A stretch of 64,000 bases of DNA, taken from positions 2,170,001 to 2,234,000 of the forward strand of contig JAMYGW020000001.1 of NCBI GenBank assembly GCA_025617375.2. The letters run 5' to 3'. The DNA is from Acarospora socialis (Eukaryota; Ascomycota; Lecanoromycetes; Acarosporales; Acarosporaceae). A program made the translations under genes and the position numbers. Under the pieces are notes generated by a model. The model worked only from the letters and a program-made list of their open reading frames with translations, made no database searches and was not told where the DNA came from. Each line of letters opens with the position of its first letter. Position 1 is the first letter of the stretch. Shown here piece by piece: positions 11,898 through 23,520 of the stretch.

Positions 11898-13218
11898 CAT
11901 CAATCGAAGTCGAACCACAACTTCCCACTACCAATTCCAACCCCCCACCACGTCTCCCTTCTTCCACCAACACCACTATCCACATCGGCACCCGCCGCTC
12001 CAAACTCGCCATCCTACAAACCGACATTGTGCACTCGGCCCTACAGAAAGCATGGCCGGACCAGCGCTTCGAGATCCACGCCATGAACACCATGGGCGAC
12101 AAGAACCAGACCACTCCACTACACGACTTTGGTGCCAAGAGTCTCTGGACGCACGAGCTGGAAGCCGGGCTCGTAGACGGCTCCCTGGACCTGATCGTGC
12201 ACTCGCTTAAAGGTGCTGCTCTCCTCTCTCTCTTCAGCTCCCCATCTCTCCAACACTTCCAGTTCGCGCTCCCCCCAGCGCCCGTCACCTCCCAACAACG
12301 CCCGCACTCCGCCCGCCAAACTAACATCCCAACTATGAAAAACAAACAGACATGCCGACCCAACTCCCTTCCACCTGCGCCCTCGGCGCCATCCTCGCGC
12401 GCACCGACCCCCGCGACGCCCTCGTCATGTCCCCCCGCCTCGCGCGCACTCACACCTCCCTCTCCTCCCTCCCCGCCGGCGCCATCGTCGGCACCTCGTC
12501 CGTGCGCCGCTCCGCGCAAATCGCCCGCCTCTACCCACACCTGCGCTTCGCGAACGTGCGCGGCAACGTCGGGACGCGGCTCGCGAAACTCGACGCCGAG
12601 CATCCCGCCGACGAAAGCGCGGCCGGCGACGGCGCAGAAGGGGCGGTGCGGTATAGCTGCCTGATCCTCGCTGCGGCGGGACTGCAGCGGCTGGGTCTGG
12701 GGGCGCGGATTACGCAGCTTTTGGATAGTCGGGAGGGGGGGCTGTTGCATGCTGTGGGGCAGGGCGCGTTGGGGGTCGAGATACGCGTGGGGGATGAGAA
12801 CATGCGGAGGTTGTTGGAGCCGTTGCAGGATGTGCCGGCCAAGCTGGCGTGTTTGGCGGAACGGAGTCTGATGCGCACGCTTGAGGGCGGGTGTAGTGTG
12901 CCGATTGGGGTTGAGACGGAGTGGGTGGGGGCGGGGGATTCGCAACGGGAGGGGGACGGGGAGGGCGAGAGCAGGAGCAAGAGCGAAGGGGAGGGGCTGG
13001 AAGGAAAGGGTGGCACGCTAATCATGCGCGCGATCGTCGTGGCGCTCGATGGCGGCGATTATGTGGAGGGAGAGAGGAGGGGCGAGGTTGAGACGACCGA
13101 GCAAGCGGATGAGTTGGGGTGGGGGATGGCGAGCGAGTTGGTGTCGAAGGGCGCGGGCAGGATCCTGGAGCACATTAATTTGAACCGCGGCGTCATTGCC
13201 GAGCAGGATGGGGCTTGA
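11894..13218 (+). CDS. HEM3: Porphobilinogen deaminase (hydroxymethylbilane synthase)
   Basis: Joins four porphobilinogen units into hydroxymethylbilane, the third step of haem synthesis, in the cytosol. Exons 11894-12212 and 12350-13218 give 395 residues; the 137-base phase-1 intron is C-rich and the join VHSLK|DMPTQLPSTCALGAI is the textbook family sequence. Other motifs: IHIGTRRSKLAILQT at the N-terminus, GDKNQTTPLHDFGAKSLWTHELE, VGTSSVRRSAQIAR, VRGNVGTRLAKLD and LEGGCSVPIGVE, whose Cys carries the dipyrromethane cofactor. No mitochondrial presequence, as expected. Domain 3 carries a low-complexity Gly/Glu/Ser insertion after TEWVGAGDSQ. Exon 2 changes from strongly C-rich to strongly G-rich near 12620. 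It is convergent with the PP2C gene. Confidence 0.96.
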
Positions 13219-13362
13219 TGAGCGGGCAGCGCAGGGTTCAACGGAACGGTGATGGTGGGTACGATATTACTGACACGTCCGTGGTGGTGGTTGGAGGGAA
13301 GGGTATAATGTAGCATTATGCATGCTGCTACCTCGACCTTAACCTCATTCTAGCCGGCTGTA

Positions 13363-13408
13363 CCATGCTATGCTATACCATGCTATGCTATGCTATGGGA
13401 TGCTATGC
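13363..13408 (+). repeat. CTATG-type pentanucleotide repeat
   Basis: Imperfect tandem of CTATG/CTATA units spanning about 46 bases downstream of HEM3. Interruptions (ACCATG, GGGATG) show it is partly decayed. Confidence 0.85.
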
Positions 13409-13666
13409 AGAACGTCTCTTCCTGCTGCGAAATCTTACAAACCGAGCACCTGCCTGGCTCGACTCACCAACCGGTGTCGAGATGTCGACTACCTGTACTC
13501 AAACACAGGTATTGATCCAAGGGGCGGAACGTACCTGAGCGACGGACACAACCATCGAAACCAAACACGCCCCCCTTTCTCTCCTCTTCCCCCAAATTCC
13601 GTTCCCGAACCATAGCACGGGAAAAAGCGTCCGCAGCACCCCAACCTCCCACCCCATCGTCGCTCC

Positions 13667-13687
13667 CCATCCCATCCCATCCCATCC
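13667..13687 (+). repeat. (CATCC)n microsatellite
   Basis: Four tandem CATCC/CCCAT units in the pyrimidine-rich half of the convergent intergenic region. Confidence 0.85.
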
Positions 13688-14069
13688 TGACTGAACGACC
13701 GACTCGCTTACTCGCTCACCGGCAAAGAAGTCTACGAACGCACCGCACCGCATCTCACCGCAGGGCACCACACCGTAGCACAACCCCTCACATCCCAGTA
13801 CAAGTACAAGCACAACTCCAACTCTAACTCTAATTCCACCTCCAAACCCAGCCAAACCAAATCAAGCCCAGCTAAACGCACCCCCTCGTCCCATTCCCAT
13901 GGATTCCCATTCACCAAATGGACCCCGGGTGACGACCCTCCCCCGCTCACTCTTCCATCTCCTCTCCCCTCTTCCCTCTCCCCTCCGCCCAGCCTGAATC
14001 CGAATCCAGCGAGCACTAAGGACAATGACATCTGTTACGCGGGGGGTTTCGGACGGGGTAGAGTAGGTA

Positions 14070-14094
14070 CAGTCAGTCAGTCAGTCAGGCAGGC
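14070..14094 (+). repeat. (CAGT)n microsatellite
   Basis: Five CAGT-type units followed by CAGGCAGG, just right of the pyrimidine-to-purine switch. Confidence 0.85.
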
Positions 14095-14951
14095 CTGGTG
14101 GGGTGGAGGTAGATGCGGTGAGGAGGGGGTTGTGCGAGATGAGATGGGATGGGAAGGGGCGGAGGATTAGAGGGGAAGGGATGACAAAGCAGGAGAGGTG
14201 AGTGGATAGGAATGGAACGGAAGTGCCCCTGCTCGCGTCCGAGTGGCGGGGACAACAGACGACGTTCATGGGTCACTCCACGAGCTGTGGAGTCCCGGTC
14301 TTGTGCGGGTATGCGTTTGTGTGTCTTTTGTCTTTTGCGGTTGGGTGGTTGTGGGTCGTGAGGAGTTGATCTGATGTCAGGTTCGTTTATTTCGGGAGCG
14401 TGCTGTAAGCTTCTCGTCCACTGCACACGGCGTCATATGCCAGCCAGCTGTATGGTCTCGCGCTCACGATCGAGTTGGTGACGGAGTATGATCATGGTAC
14501 CCGAACGCTCGGCTGGTTATCTCGCCACATAGACAGATAGACACCTGCGTCCCCGGTCGTGTCTGCTCTTCTGTTCTGTGCTGTCCACTGCAGTACTACC
14601 GTGACTATATCCGAGATCTCCTCATTCTTCGTTCGTTCGTGCAGAAGGCAAAGTAAAGAACGGACAGGACTCGGTAGGAATCTGGTCAACTGGTAGATAA
14701 ATACATGCAGAGGACGACGTTACTGCGTGATGACAAAGACGGGGAGAAGCGCAATGCACCAATCTCATACACACACCGGCTCAGCTCAAAAACTAAGAAG
14801 AATAGCTGCCTGCCGAACATCAAAGACAAAAACACGGCTGATGTCTGCGCTGCTGATGGAATGGATACACTAGACCAGAGCTCTCAAGGAGAAGTGAAAG
14901 ACATGTTTGGCCGCATAACCACCGTTCCAAACGCGTTCCGCTCTGTTAAAC

Positions 14952-16891
14952 TCAAGACCGAACTTCCAACGACGGGCCCGGCAAATCCATATCCGCCTGA
15001 GGGCGAGGCCTCAACTCCGGTCCGGGCTCCTTCTCCTCCTCCTCCTTGATGATCTCCTGACTCAGTCTCCCGCCATTCCCATTCCCATCCCCAGCCTCCA
15101 ACGTCCCACCCAACGTCTCGCCACTCAACCTTCCCGCCCCTTCGCCACCGGCGGCGACGACACTCTTCCTCGCCTCACGCACGATCGCCTCCGCCTCACT
15201 GATGCCGCCCTTCTCGCGAGTGGGCGGATCGCCCTCGACGCCGATGGGGCCGGCGCGGTGCTCGACGGTGTTGAGGAGGGCCTTGTTGTCGAAGCGGACG
15301 ACCATGCAGGAGAGGTTGTCGGTCGAGAAGCGGGCCAGGGCGTGTTCGACGAGCTGTTTGGATGCGATCTGCGGGTCGGACGTGTGCCGGATTAGATCGA
15401 CGGCTTCTTGGTCGGTGCAGACGTCCCAGAGCTACGTTCATTAATTAGTCAGTCCATTAGTCAGTCGATTGGAATTCAATTGCGAAAGGGTCGGGGGCAG
15501 AGGTGAGATGGGGAGAACGAGCGGGTAGGACTTACGCCGTCGCAAGCTAGGATCAGGAACTCGTCAATGTCCGGCTGGATGACAGTCTCGGTGGTGTAAG
15601 GGTGACCCGTCACGAGATCCTTCATGTAGGCGTCCCCCAACGCCCGTGTAACGGCCAAAACGCCGTTCACGCGGTTATTGAGGATCAGGCCGCCGGCGTT
15701 AGAGACGCGTTTACCTTCGTTCTCGTCGCTGCCTTTGTGGTCGTAGGAGAGACGAAGGGCTTTGCCGTTTCTACACAAGACGATGCGCGCGTCGCCTACG
15801 TTGGCCGTGTAGAGGACTCGCTGACGGGACGCCGCGTCTTGGAGCTTAGGTATGGCGTTAGTTGGTTTGAGGCCGGTGGTTGCCGGGTTTGTGAGTGGGC
15901 CGCCGTGAGGAGACGGTGGCTCGGAGTTAGGGTTTGCGGAAGGGTCTGATGCTGCTTTGACGGCAGCCGCCGTTGCAGGTGCAATTGCAGAGGAGCCAGT
16001 TGCCGATTGTGGATTCGGTATCCTGTCCTCCCAACGCAGAACGGCGATGATGGCTGTGCATCCGCTGTTCTTCAACGGCAACTTTTCTAATTGTTGGTCT
16101 ACGTTGGTGAAGGTCTGATCGAGCAGCTCAGGGATCGGAGAGTTTGGATTCTTGCGTATCGTTTCCTCTAAGAGTAAATGTAACTTCTTGCCACACCAGT
16201 CCGCCGCAAATGTACCTGCATGCCCGTCGAAGATGGCGAAATATCCATTGTCGGTTTCTACAACATGTGGTGATTGCGCGGGACTGGTGTCAGACTCTGT
16301 TGTGGAGCTGTCGCCCAGCGACTTTTTACTTGATGTTGGCGTCAACTCCGATCCGATTGCCGGTGCTGGTGTGCTCAGAAAATTGTAAAGATAGGCGTGA
16401 GTATCCTCCATCGTCCGTCTACACTTCTTGTTCTTGTCCTCCGTCACACCTACACGGAACGTCGACCGCGGTCCAGGATGTGATTCCCCAGCGGAGTTGT
16501 TGAGAGAGCCTTGAGGTACGCTGAGTGCCGCATCTGTCTTGCCAAGCTTCTGCATCGGTGTCTGGGTCGGAGAAGAATCTCCAGGATTCGAGTGTGATGA
16601 CCCCGACAAGTGTAGCGAGTTCTTCGCACTCGAGAACAAAGCGCTGGCTTTGGCGACGCCGCTACTCCTCCTCTTCTTCTCACCACCGGGGTTGGCCTCA
16701 TCCGTGGATTTCCTTCCCGACGAAACCATGCCGACCATATTCCTCTTCTCTCCGCTGTCATTCTCTTCATCGGGGGTTTGTAGGGTAAGACCGTCAGGTA
16801 TGCTGCCAGGTCCACCAGAAGAACGTGGACGTGCTGGCGCGGCCGCTTCTGTTTGACTGTCTTTCGGCGGGCTCGTCGACGTCCCGAACAT
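14952..16891 (-). CDS. PP2C-type Ser/Thr protein phosphatase
   Basis: Metal-dependent PPM/PP2C phosphatase. Exons (minus strand) 16891-15536 and 15431-14952 give 611 residues; the 104-base intron is phase 0, joining [18 protein letters not shown]. Residues 1-140 are Ser/Pro-rich and disordered. The catalytic domain shows [28 protein letters not shown] (metal-binding Asp), [59 protein letters not shown], the intron-spanning ACDGLWDV and [13 protein letters not shown] Pro/Ala/Ser-rich insert interrupts it after AVLRWED. The tail after residue 500 is low complexity and acidic. The frame stays open 24 codons upstream of the chosen ATG and reads like protein, so the true N-terminus may be longer. 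The arrangement resembles the Ptc1 group, but substrate cannot be inferred. Confidence 0.93.
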
Positions 16892-18410
16892 CCTATTCAG
16901 CAGCCCTCCCTGGTTGGAGAGACTTCTACGTTTGTTCCCTGCCAGCTTGATGGTTCGAGACGTTTAGGAGCCTGTTGTGGAGAGTACGTTTGATGGTCGA
17001 GGGTGGGGTGGCTGTTAGAAATGTTTGAAATTAGATCCCAGCTGGGCGATAGTAGACACACTGAGGTTCGGGGTAGAGGTTATTGGCAGGATCAGAGTTG
17101 CCCGAGAGCTGGAGAACGCAGGAGTAAGTGTGGTGTCTTGTTGAAAGGGTCACTAAAAGCGTCAACTTGTATGTTAGTCCAACGAGGCAACAACTTAGGG
17201 ATCTAATGCCTTCGTGTATCTTTGGGAAAGGATAACCTGGAGTAGTGTCATGAACAAGAGGAATGGAAAGTTCTAAGAAGCTATCCAGTTGCGACAAGTC
17301 TCAATGGGGTTGGGCAGGTACTTTGAGCATCGACCAGAGATGGGGCAGCAGTTCTGACCCCATTCATTTACTTACGAGATTGGCGAAGTCGTCAGTCACA
17401 CATGGAGTAGACGTATACAGATGATTTCCAGGGTCGTCTGGGGTAAAAGCGCCGGATGGAGAAGCTTTGTAAGGTAGTAGTGTGTTGATATCTACCTTAG
17501 GTAGAGCACTGACAATGTGGGGGCGAGTGGGAGAGTTCGGCAGCACGGCCCTTTGATGAAGCCGCCGCCGGGTGCAATTACGGTGGCCACTGGCCACAAC
17601 TCCACACTTTTGCTTTCTTGTACTACAGTAGAAGCTCGGAGATGACGCAGAAGAGTTTAGATTGCAGGGAAAATCTGGGGTAAGAGGCTGAAGTGATGAG
17701 GCTGAGGCTGAAATCTGAGGCTGTTTCTGATCTAGATTGCTATGTAAAAATTCTCTATGCCTACCTGCGCACATTGGGCCTATGCAAGGCAGACCTCAGC
17801 CGGAGTACACAGGGATACTCCAGCGCAATGAGGACGAAAAGCGTGTTGTACTCTTCTTTTTTTGGCCTGCCTTTGGTGACAGATCTGGTTCCTGTCAAAG
17901 GGGTGCTCCGCGCTCGGGCATCCTGCTAGCTTAGACGTCCAATACTCGTAGAGGATACTGTTGTTACCCCAACTTAGAGAAGATGTGGAGAACTGCACAC
18001 CGAACATTCTTCATCGACTACTTCCAGAATGGGATGATTGTCCTTATTGTAAGCATCGACGAGTTCGAATGTTAACAGAACTGGTACCGTTACGAGATAC
18101 CTTGAATCGAAGATGGAATGAGCCTATGGATACAATAGAGGACATTGACCAAGTAATCAAAGTAGGTGATATGTCTTGAAACAGAGAACAAACGCTCGGC
18201 TCTAAGAGTGCGCGTTCTCCATAAGAAATATGCCAACGAGAGCGCGTCAGTATTGTACAAGAGACGACCTGCATGACCAAGCTGCTGCAGGCTGGAAAAC
18301 GCACTCCAATATCAACCACCAACGCCTTCGCTCCTGTGCTGATGCTGATTCTGATACTCATACAAGATGTGTTCCGCCCGCCGAACGTATGCAACAAGAC
18401 AGTGCAGGAC
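16892..18410. other. Region between PP2C and GT90 genes
   Basis: Upstream region of PP2C and downstream flank of GT90 (both minus strand). No gene supported. A 72-codon plus-strand open frame at 17961-18179 has ordinary amino-acid composition but no recognisable domain and no visible exon partners. No tandem repeat was noticed. Confidence 0.45.
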
Positions 18411-20453
18411 TCAATCATAGCCCCTGCTGACGCCGTATCTATCGAGCTCGCTGCCGTCGCCCGAGTAGCCGATCTGATCGCGGTTGTCGTCGATGATGCG
18501 CGCGTATTCGAGTAGGAGTCGGAACATGTAGATCTAACGGCCGGGTTAATAGCATACACAGATACTGTCCGGCTTACTGGCTTGAAATGTGAGACATACC
18601 TCGATATCATCCCTCCTCAATACTTTACTTGCCCATTCCCGCCCCTGCCTCGCTATCCTCTTACCCTCGGCATCGTGCCTCGCCACGTACGCATCGCCAT
18701 TGGCGTAGTTCTCCTCGAGCGTCCTCTGGTTTCCCGGCTTGCCGACGCCGACAAAGTAGGTAAGTAGCGTGTAGAGATCATCGAATCGATTGTCCATCGG
18801 TACGAAATGCCGCCACGGAACCAGTCGCGAGTCATGCCATTCCCTAAAGATGGTCGCTTTGATCCCCAGCGACTTGCTCTCCAGGAACGCGCGCCATCGG
18901 CCGGAGAAGGAGTGGCCGTCGACGTCGACGAGGAACTTGTATTGGAACTGTTCGGAAAGCGACATCTGCGGTTTCAGCGTCCAGACGTCGTTGTAGAAAT
19001 CACAGTTCGGGACACAGCCCCACGTCTCGACGAAGCCGACGTCGGTGTGATTTTCCGCGAACCGGGAAGGTTGGTATTGGCGGAAGTTCTCGTATTCGCC
19101 CTTCTGCCCTGTCAGCTCGGTCAGAATGCGGACTTCTTTGCCTTGCATCTCGGTGCTGTTGACGAGCATGACGAGGCGCTGACGGTGCATGGTGCGCCAG
19201 TTGTTTTCGATCTGCACGCCGCCGGAGGTCACTCCACGCCAGATCATGATGTCTTTTTTCTCTTCCCAATCCACGTCGTGTTTCTTGGAATAGTCATAGC
19301 GCTCGTCATGCTTCCAGTACATGTTTGCAGGGAAGAGGATGTCGCTGTTGATGTTGACCTTACACTCGCCAAAGACTGGAACCAGCCTATTAGTTGCGAT
19401 CACGCTGGAGCTGGAGTAGAGAAAGCCGTGCTTGTCTTTTAATTCTGGACCCATCGTGCACAGATCTGTTGAGCGGTTGAAGTTCGTGACGATCCCTCCT
19501 AGGCTGTTCTTGTAAAGATCTTCCGCCTCCTTTAAGGTTGAGTTGCTCCTTCGAGCGTGAGATGCTGGGGGGCACGCTGTCTTCGCAATGTCCATGTACT
19601 GCTTCCCATGAGCTGGATACCAGCCTGGATCCTCCATGGGAGGGTGCTCTTCCTTTAGGTCAACGTCCAAGTATCCCGTCATTCCATTTGTGTACTCGTC
19701 AAGCGCCTCTGGCGGCGTTTGCCTCGTCTCCAGCTCTTTCGCCAACAAAATCTGCATATCCTCCCATGGCACCACCACCCTAGGTTGATCCAACCTGTTC
19801 ATCGCAATGTCCATGTCCGGAAGATACTTGATAAACTTCTCAATCAAAGTGACCAGCGTTTCAGACCGCCAAGACTGGTTGCTCTGTTTAACGACTTTAT
19901 GATTTCGAATGTGTATGCCCGCAATACCATCCTCCGGTCTAGTCCACATAAGAGCGGACAAGTTTCGTAATTCGCGAGGCTCGACAGCCCAAAAGGGTCG
20001 GAGATCATCCATGATCTGCTCGAAATCATCGATGTTGTGTACATTCCTGTCCCGCGCATACTGATACCAATCCTTGAAACCTGGCGGTGGATGCCTTCCG
20101 TACTTTCGCCTGTACTTGCTGACTGTCTCTTTGAAGGTGGTTGATCTAGTCTCGTCGTACTTCAGCCACTTCTCATCCGCCTCCTTCATCAGTTTCGAGA
20201 TTGGGTGCGCGTCGACGGGTTCCTGGAAGTTGTCAGGGTTGCTCTCCTGGTCCCATGAGGAGTGACCTGGGAAGTTCGTATTTGGAGGTCCCCTGAGAGG
20301 AGGTTTCTGTTGCTTCCCTGGTAGGGGTAAATCCTTCAACTTTGACCGCAAATCGGCACCAGAGAGGAAGAGCAGGTTTGCAAGTATGACGAAGATGCCT
20401 ATTGTAGCGACCGCAAAGAAGAGACGGCGCTTTGGTCGGTTGAATGACGCCAT
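18411..20453 (-). CDS. Family GT90 (CAP10-like) glycosyltransferase, type II membrane protein
   Basis: Glycosyltransferase of the CAP10/POGLUT superfamily, which in fungi includes xylosyl- and glucosyltransferases of capsule or secreted glycans. Exons (minus strand) 20453-18600 and 18533-18411 give 658 residues. The 66-base phase-0 intron removes a misleading end; the short last exon reads IYMFRLLLEYARIIDDNRDQ, a family-typical C-terminal helix. Residues 1-11 are basic and 12-32 hydrophobic (FFAVATIGIFVILANLLFLSG), a Golgi-type signal anchor. CAP10 motifs: KKDIMIWRGVTSGG, HRQRLVMLVN, EQFQYKFLVDVDGHSFSGRW, RAFLESKSLGIKATIFREW and RLVPWRHFVPMDNRFDDLY. It shares a 345-base divergent promoter with the uL15m gene. 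Donor sugar and acceptor are unknown. Confidence 0.93.
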
Positions 20454-20798
20454 TGTGAGCAGATACTAAGCTGCTGTATGTGGTTCTTGGTGAGGCGCTC
20501 GGGATGTGGAACAGTTCAGCCTCGGTCAGACTTGGTCGTTACAGAGAGCGTATGCTGAGGCAAACCAAGTGCCCTGGACCAAGAGTTAGTAGCATCTGGA
20601 AAGCTATCAGGTACGACTTGCGAACCACAGGAGGAAGAGTCTGGGTCGCGCATGGAAATTCCTAAGTAACAGCAAATCACCCCATTAGGGAGTCGAGACC
20701 CTTTCGCACAGGAAGCGCGGAACTTTCCGTTGTGGAGTGAACTTCGCGCTCTTGTGCAGTGCACTCCCTCGCAGGCGACAATATACCAAGCAGTCACC
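20454..20798. promoter_or_regulatory. Divergent promoter region GT90 / uL15m
   Basis: 345 bases between two divergent start codons, so both promoters lie here. No TATA box or well-known factor site was recognised. Confidence 0.5.
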
Positions 20799-21758
20799 AT
20801 GCCTCCACGATTACTACACACTCTAAGGTTTACCTGTCAATTTCGACCCCTTTCAGACCCGGCGCCCTCGTTTCTTCTCCCGCTATGCCAGCAACAACTA
20901 CGGGCGGCCTCAATCCTCTCGAATCTCTCGGACAATCCAGGAGCTTACAACAAGAAGATCCGGCGAGGTCGAGGCTCATCGTCAGGAAAGGGAAAGACAT
21001 CAGGGCGAGGACACAAAGGACAAAAGCAGCATGGAAAGGTTCCTAGAGGATTTCAGGGTGGTCAGACACCGTTAGAGATTGTGAAAGGGAAACGCGGATT
21101 CGAGAATCAGTACGACGCTCTTTCAACTTTCCCAAAAGCGTAGGCGCGTTCTAGCGGCTGGTCTAATAATTTATCTAGATTCTCCGTCGAGATGTCGCCC
21201 GTGAATCTCGACCGCATACAAAGCTGGATCGACCAAGGCCGCCTCGACCCCTCCAAACCCATCACCATGAAAGAGCTCAACGACTCCCGATGCCTGCACG
21301 GAGTCAAGGACGGCGTCAAGCTCCTAGCGCGAGGAGCGCAGGAACTCCGCACCCCCATAAACGTCATCGTCTCGCGCGCTTCTACCGCTGCGATATCTGC
21401 CATCGAGGCCGCTGGCGGCTCGGTAACGACGAGATTCTACACACCGTTCTCCATCCGCCGTGTCCTGAAAGGCCAAACGGATCCTATCGTCTCACTCGGC
21501 TCCTCGAATGCCAACGCCAGCGCGCAGACGGGTGATCGGTCGAAACCTTTCCAATACAGGTTACCGGATCCGACGAGTAGGAAGGATATAGAATACTACC
21601 GAGATCCGGCGCATAGGGGTTATCTGAGCCATCTTGTTCCGGAAGGTCATGGGCCGAGTCTGTTTTTCAAGACGCCTGGGACTAGTAGAGCTACGTCGAA
21701 GAAGAGCTCGGGGAGTTCTAGGGCTGGGGCGGCGAAAGGAGAGAACAAGCTTTGGTGA
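20799..21758 (+). CDS. MRPL10: Mitochondrial ribosomal protein uL15m
   Basis: Large-subunit mitochondrial ribosomal protein of the uL15 (bacterial L15) family. Best model: exons 20799-21109 and 21179-21758, 296 residues, 69-base phase-2 intron, joining [19 protein letters not shown] as in relatives. A donor 30 bases later (21140) is also in frame but would leave a 39-base intron and ten extra residues, so it is less likely. The N-terminus ([16 protein letters not shown]) is a basic presequence. The uL15 signature is the Gly/Arg/Lys-rich run [20 protein letters not shown], then KGQKQ and FQGGQTPL. Later motifs are [22 protein letters not shown] and [20 protein letters not shown]. The C-terminal extension ([20 protein letters not shown]) is fungal. 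Confidence 0.95.
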
Positions 21759-22969
21759 ACAATGCACCGATCTGAGGGAGAAGGTTGCAACGCATCTTCC
21801 CCTTGTACTTTACACTTTGTCTAGTGTGGTCATTGCGCTGCAAAGGAACATCGCATTTATTGAAAGACTTATACCTCACTCTTATAGACCCTAAACCGTC
21901 CGGTTGACGTTCTGGCCATCTTCACTTCGGTACACTTGTTCAAGAACAATGATATACAAGTTATTGAGTCAGATCGATCTTTCCCTAGCGGACCTCTTAT
22001 CACAAGTAGTCTGACCCATCCCCCTAACCAAGTCTATTGCTCATCCTGGCCAACTCCGGCACCTACCTTGTGATATGCATTGCCACTGCAATGGGGAGCT
22101 CTTGAGTTGGTATTATTTACGTAGCTCGGCTCCAGAATTCATATAAGCTACCCAATGTAGATGTCAGATGTCTGTAATTCACATCTCTGACACGTGAGAG
22201 ACTTGATTGAAGTTCTGGGATCAAATGGTGTTGTGGTACTTTAAATTAATAGATAGTGGAGGTCCTCAGTACTCCTAAAGTACGAAGATACAGCGCCGTA
22301 GTTACACGTCTGCGGTAGACCTTAGGGCACGGTCATTTCGACGTGCAATGCAACGTGAAAACTTCAACACTGGATTACAGCTGTGAATGGTCGTTCTACG
22401 GCCAACTCGGGGGAGGATGAATGCAACACCCCGTTATTCACAGTATCATGAGCTGCCAGACAATAACACTTCCAGCAACTCACGAGGCTGATGCGACTTA
22501 TTCACCGTTCCAGATTTGGTCACTCTGGGGTTTAAGTACCATGAGTCTCCCCTCAACAGAACCTCTTTTCCTTCTTCTTTCTCTCCTCACAATCAGCACT
22601 TTTCTCTACAACACCATCTGATCATACCGCTTGAAGACCGCCGAGAATATTCTGTTCCTCCGACGCTGTCTACCAGCTTCGTTTTCAAAGAGTCCGAAAC
22701 AGAGGCTAGCGATACTAGAAGGACTTTCTCTGGTCGCTGGATAGCCCACGCTCCTACCACTTCAGGTCCAGTAGGGCACAATCTCACCACCGAATATCGG
22801 TCCGATTGCCCTCAACCTCTCTCCCGACCACGTCCCTCCCATCCAGGTCCCTCCCATCAACCTCAACGTCGGTTCTTCAGTCTTTCACAAAGAGACCTGT
22901 CAAGTCTGGAAGGTCTCAAACGTCCTGAGCTGAGAGGAGCCACTGCTCTCCGTAGCCAACTTCGAAGCG
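21759..22969. other. Intergenic after uL15m; possible coding remnant at right end
   Basis: No clear gene. The stretch from about 22775 to 22920 has one frame with protein-like composition (LNLSPDHVPPIQVPPINLNV then SSVFHKETCQVWKVSNVLS) ending at a TGA, and is in frame with the small gene that follows. The rest is ordinary or mildly AT-rich sequence. Confidence 0.4.
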
Positions 22970-23390
22970 ATGGCTGTAACCGGTGATGCCCTCAAAGATA
23001 TAAACCGTATCACCAAGAAACCTTCTTGTACGTCTTCACAGTTACATCTCTCAGATGCTTTTGGATAAGAATCCTCTAACCTTCATCGCAGCGTCCAGCA
23101 ACCTCATCAACAACTGGAGCGTCGAGCACTCGTGCCTCGTCCAAATTTCCCACCAACGCGGACTCACTAACGAAGAAATCTCTACTCGGGTTCTGGCAGT
23201 TTTTCCCGACCTTTTTCCGGGTGCGAAATCGCCCGACGAGAGGAAGCGGGCCGTGGAGGGACGCGTCGCCATTTGGACTTCCAAGTGGGCGGATGATAAA
23301 ACCGGTAAGTTTCTGGTGATGGTGGACGCCAGGTTGTGAGAACTTTGCTCACGAACTCTGTCAGGCATGGCCCGCATTAGTCCCACATAG
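22970..23390 (+). CDS. Small spliced gene, not recognised
   Basis: I do not recognise this protein. Exons 22970-23027, 23092-23304 and 23365-23390 give 98 residues. The case rests on splicing: intron 1 has donor GTACGT, a perfect CTAAC branch site 10 bases before GCAG, and matching phase; intron 2 has donor GTAAGT and acceptor TCAG with matching phase. Composition is normal, with NLINNWSVEHSCLVQISHQ, RGLTNEEISTRVLAVFPDLF and AVEGRVAIWTSKWADDKTG; the middle could form helices. No signal peptide or membrane segment. The frame continues upstream through one TGA into protein-like sequence, so this may be the surviving 3' part of a larger gene. It lies directly before a degenerate 60-base tandem repeat. 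Confidence 0.4.
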
Positions 23391-23520
23391 CTGGGTGTCT
23401 GCTGTTCTGGGGACGCCCTTAGATCTTCGAACGGCCTAGGGGCTACTTTATTAAGATCAGCACAATGCTCCAACATCCTCTATGGAAAACGGAACGCTCC
23501 AATCTACCTTTGTCTCATCA

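Larger units (their letters stand above)
13219..14951. other. Convergent intergenic region HEM3 / PP2C
   Basis: No protein gene supported in 1.7 kb. From about 13560 to 14000 the plus strand is C- and pyrimidine-rich; from about 14035 to 14400 it is G- and purine-rich. Three microsatellites occur here (listed separately). Since both neighbours end here, these sequences are 3' flanks or an unannotated non-coding transcript; I cannot tell which. Confidence 0.5.

Noticed and set aside
11878-12945. 355-codon open frame antisense to HEM3
   Set aside because: Covers the HEM3 exons and intron in antisense. Its Arg/Gly/Ala/Pro-rich content follows the GC-rich codon pattern of HEM3 and shows no domain.
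17961-18179. 72-codon plus-strand frame between PP2C and GT90
   Set aside because: Composition is plausible but there is no domain, no visible splice partner and it lies in the 3' flank of GT90.
21110-21178. Alternative 39-base intron in uL15m using the donor at 21140
   Set aside because: In frame, but far shorter than the other introns and it adds ten residues absent from the family pattern; the donor at 21110 restores [15 protein letters not shown].
22516-22986. 156-codon plus-strand frame
   Set aside because: Overlaps the start of the small gene in another frame; Pro/Ser/Arg content and lack of motifs suggest chance. A different frame in the same area looks more protein-like.
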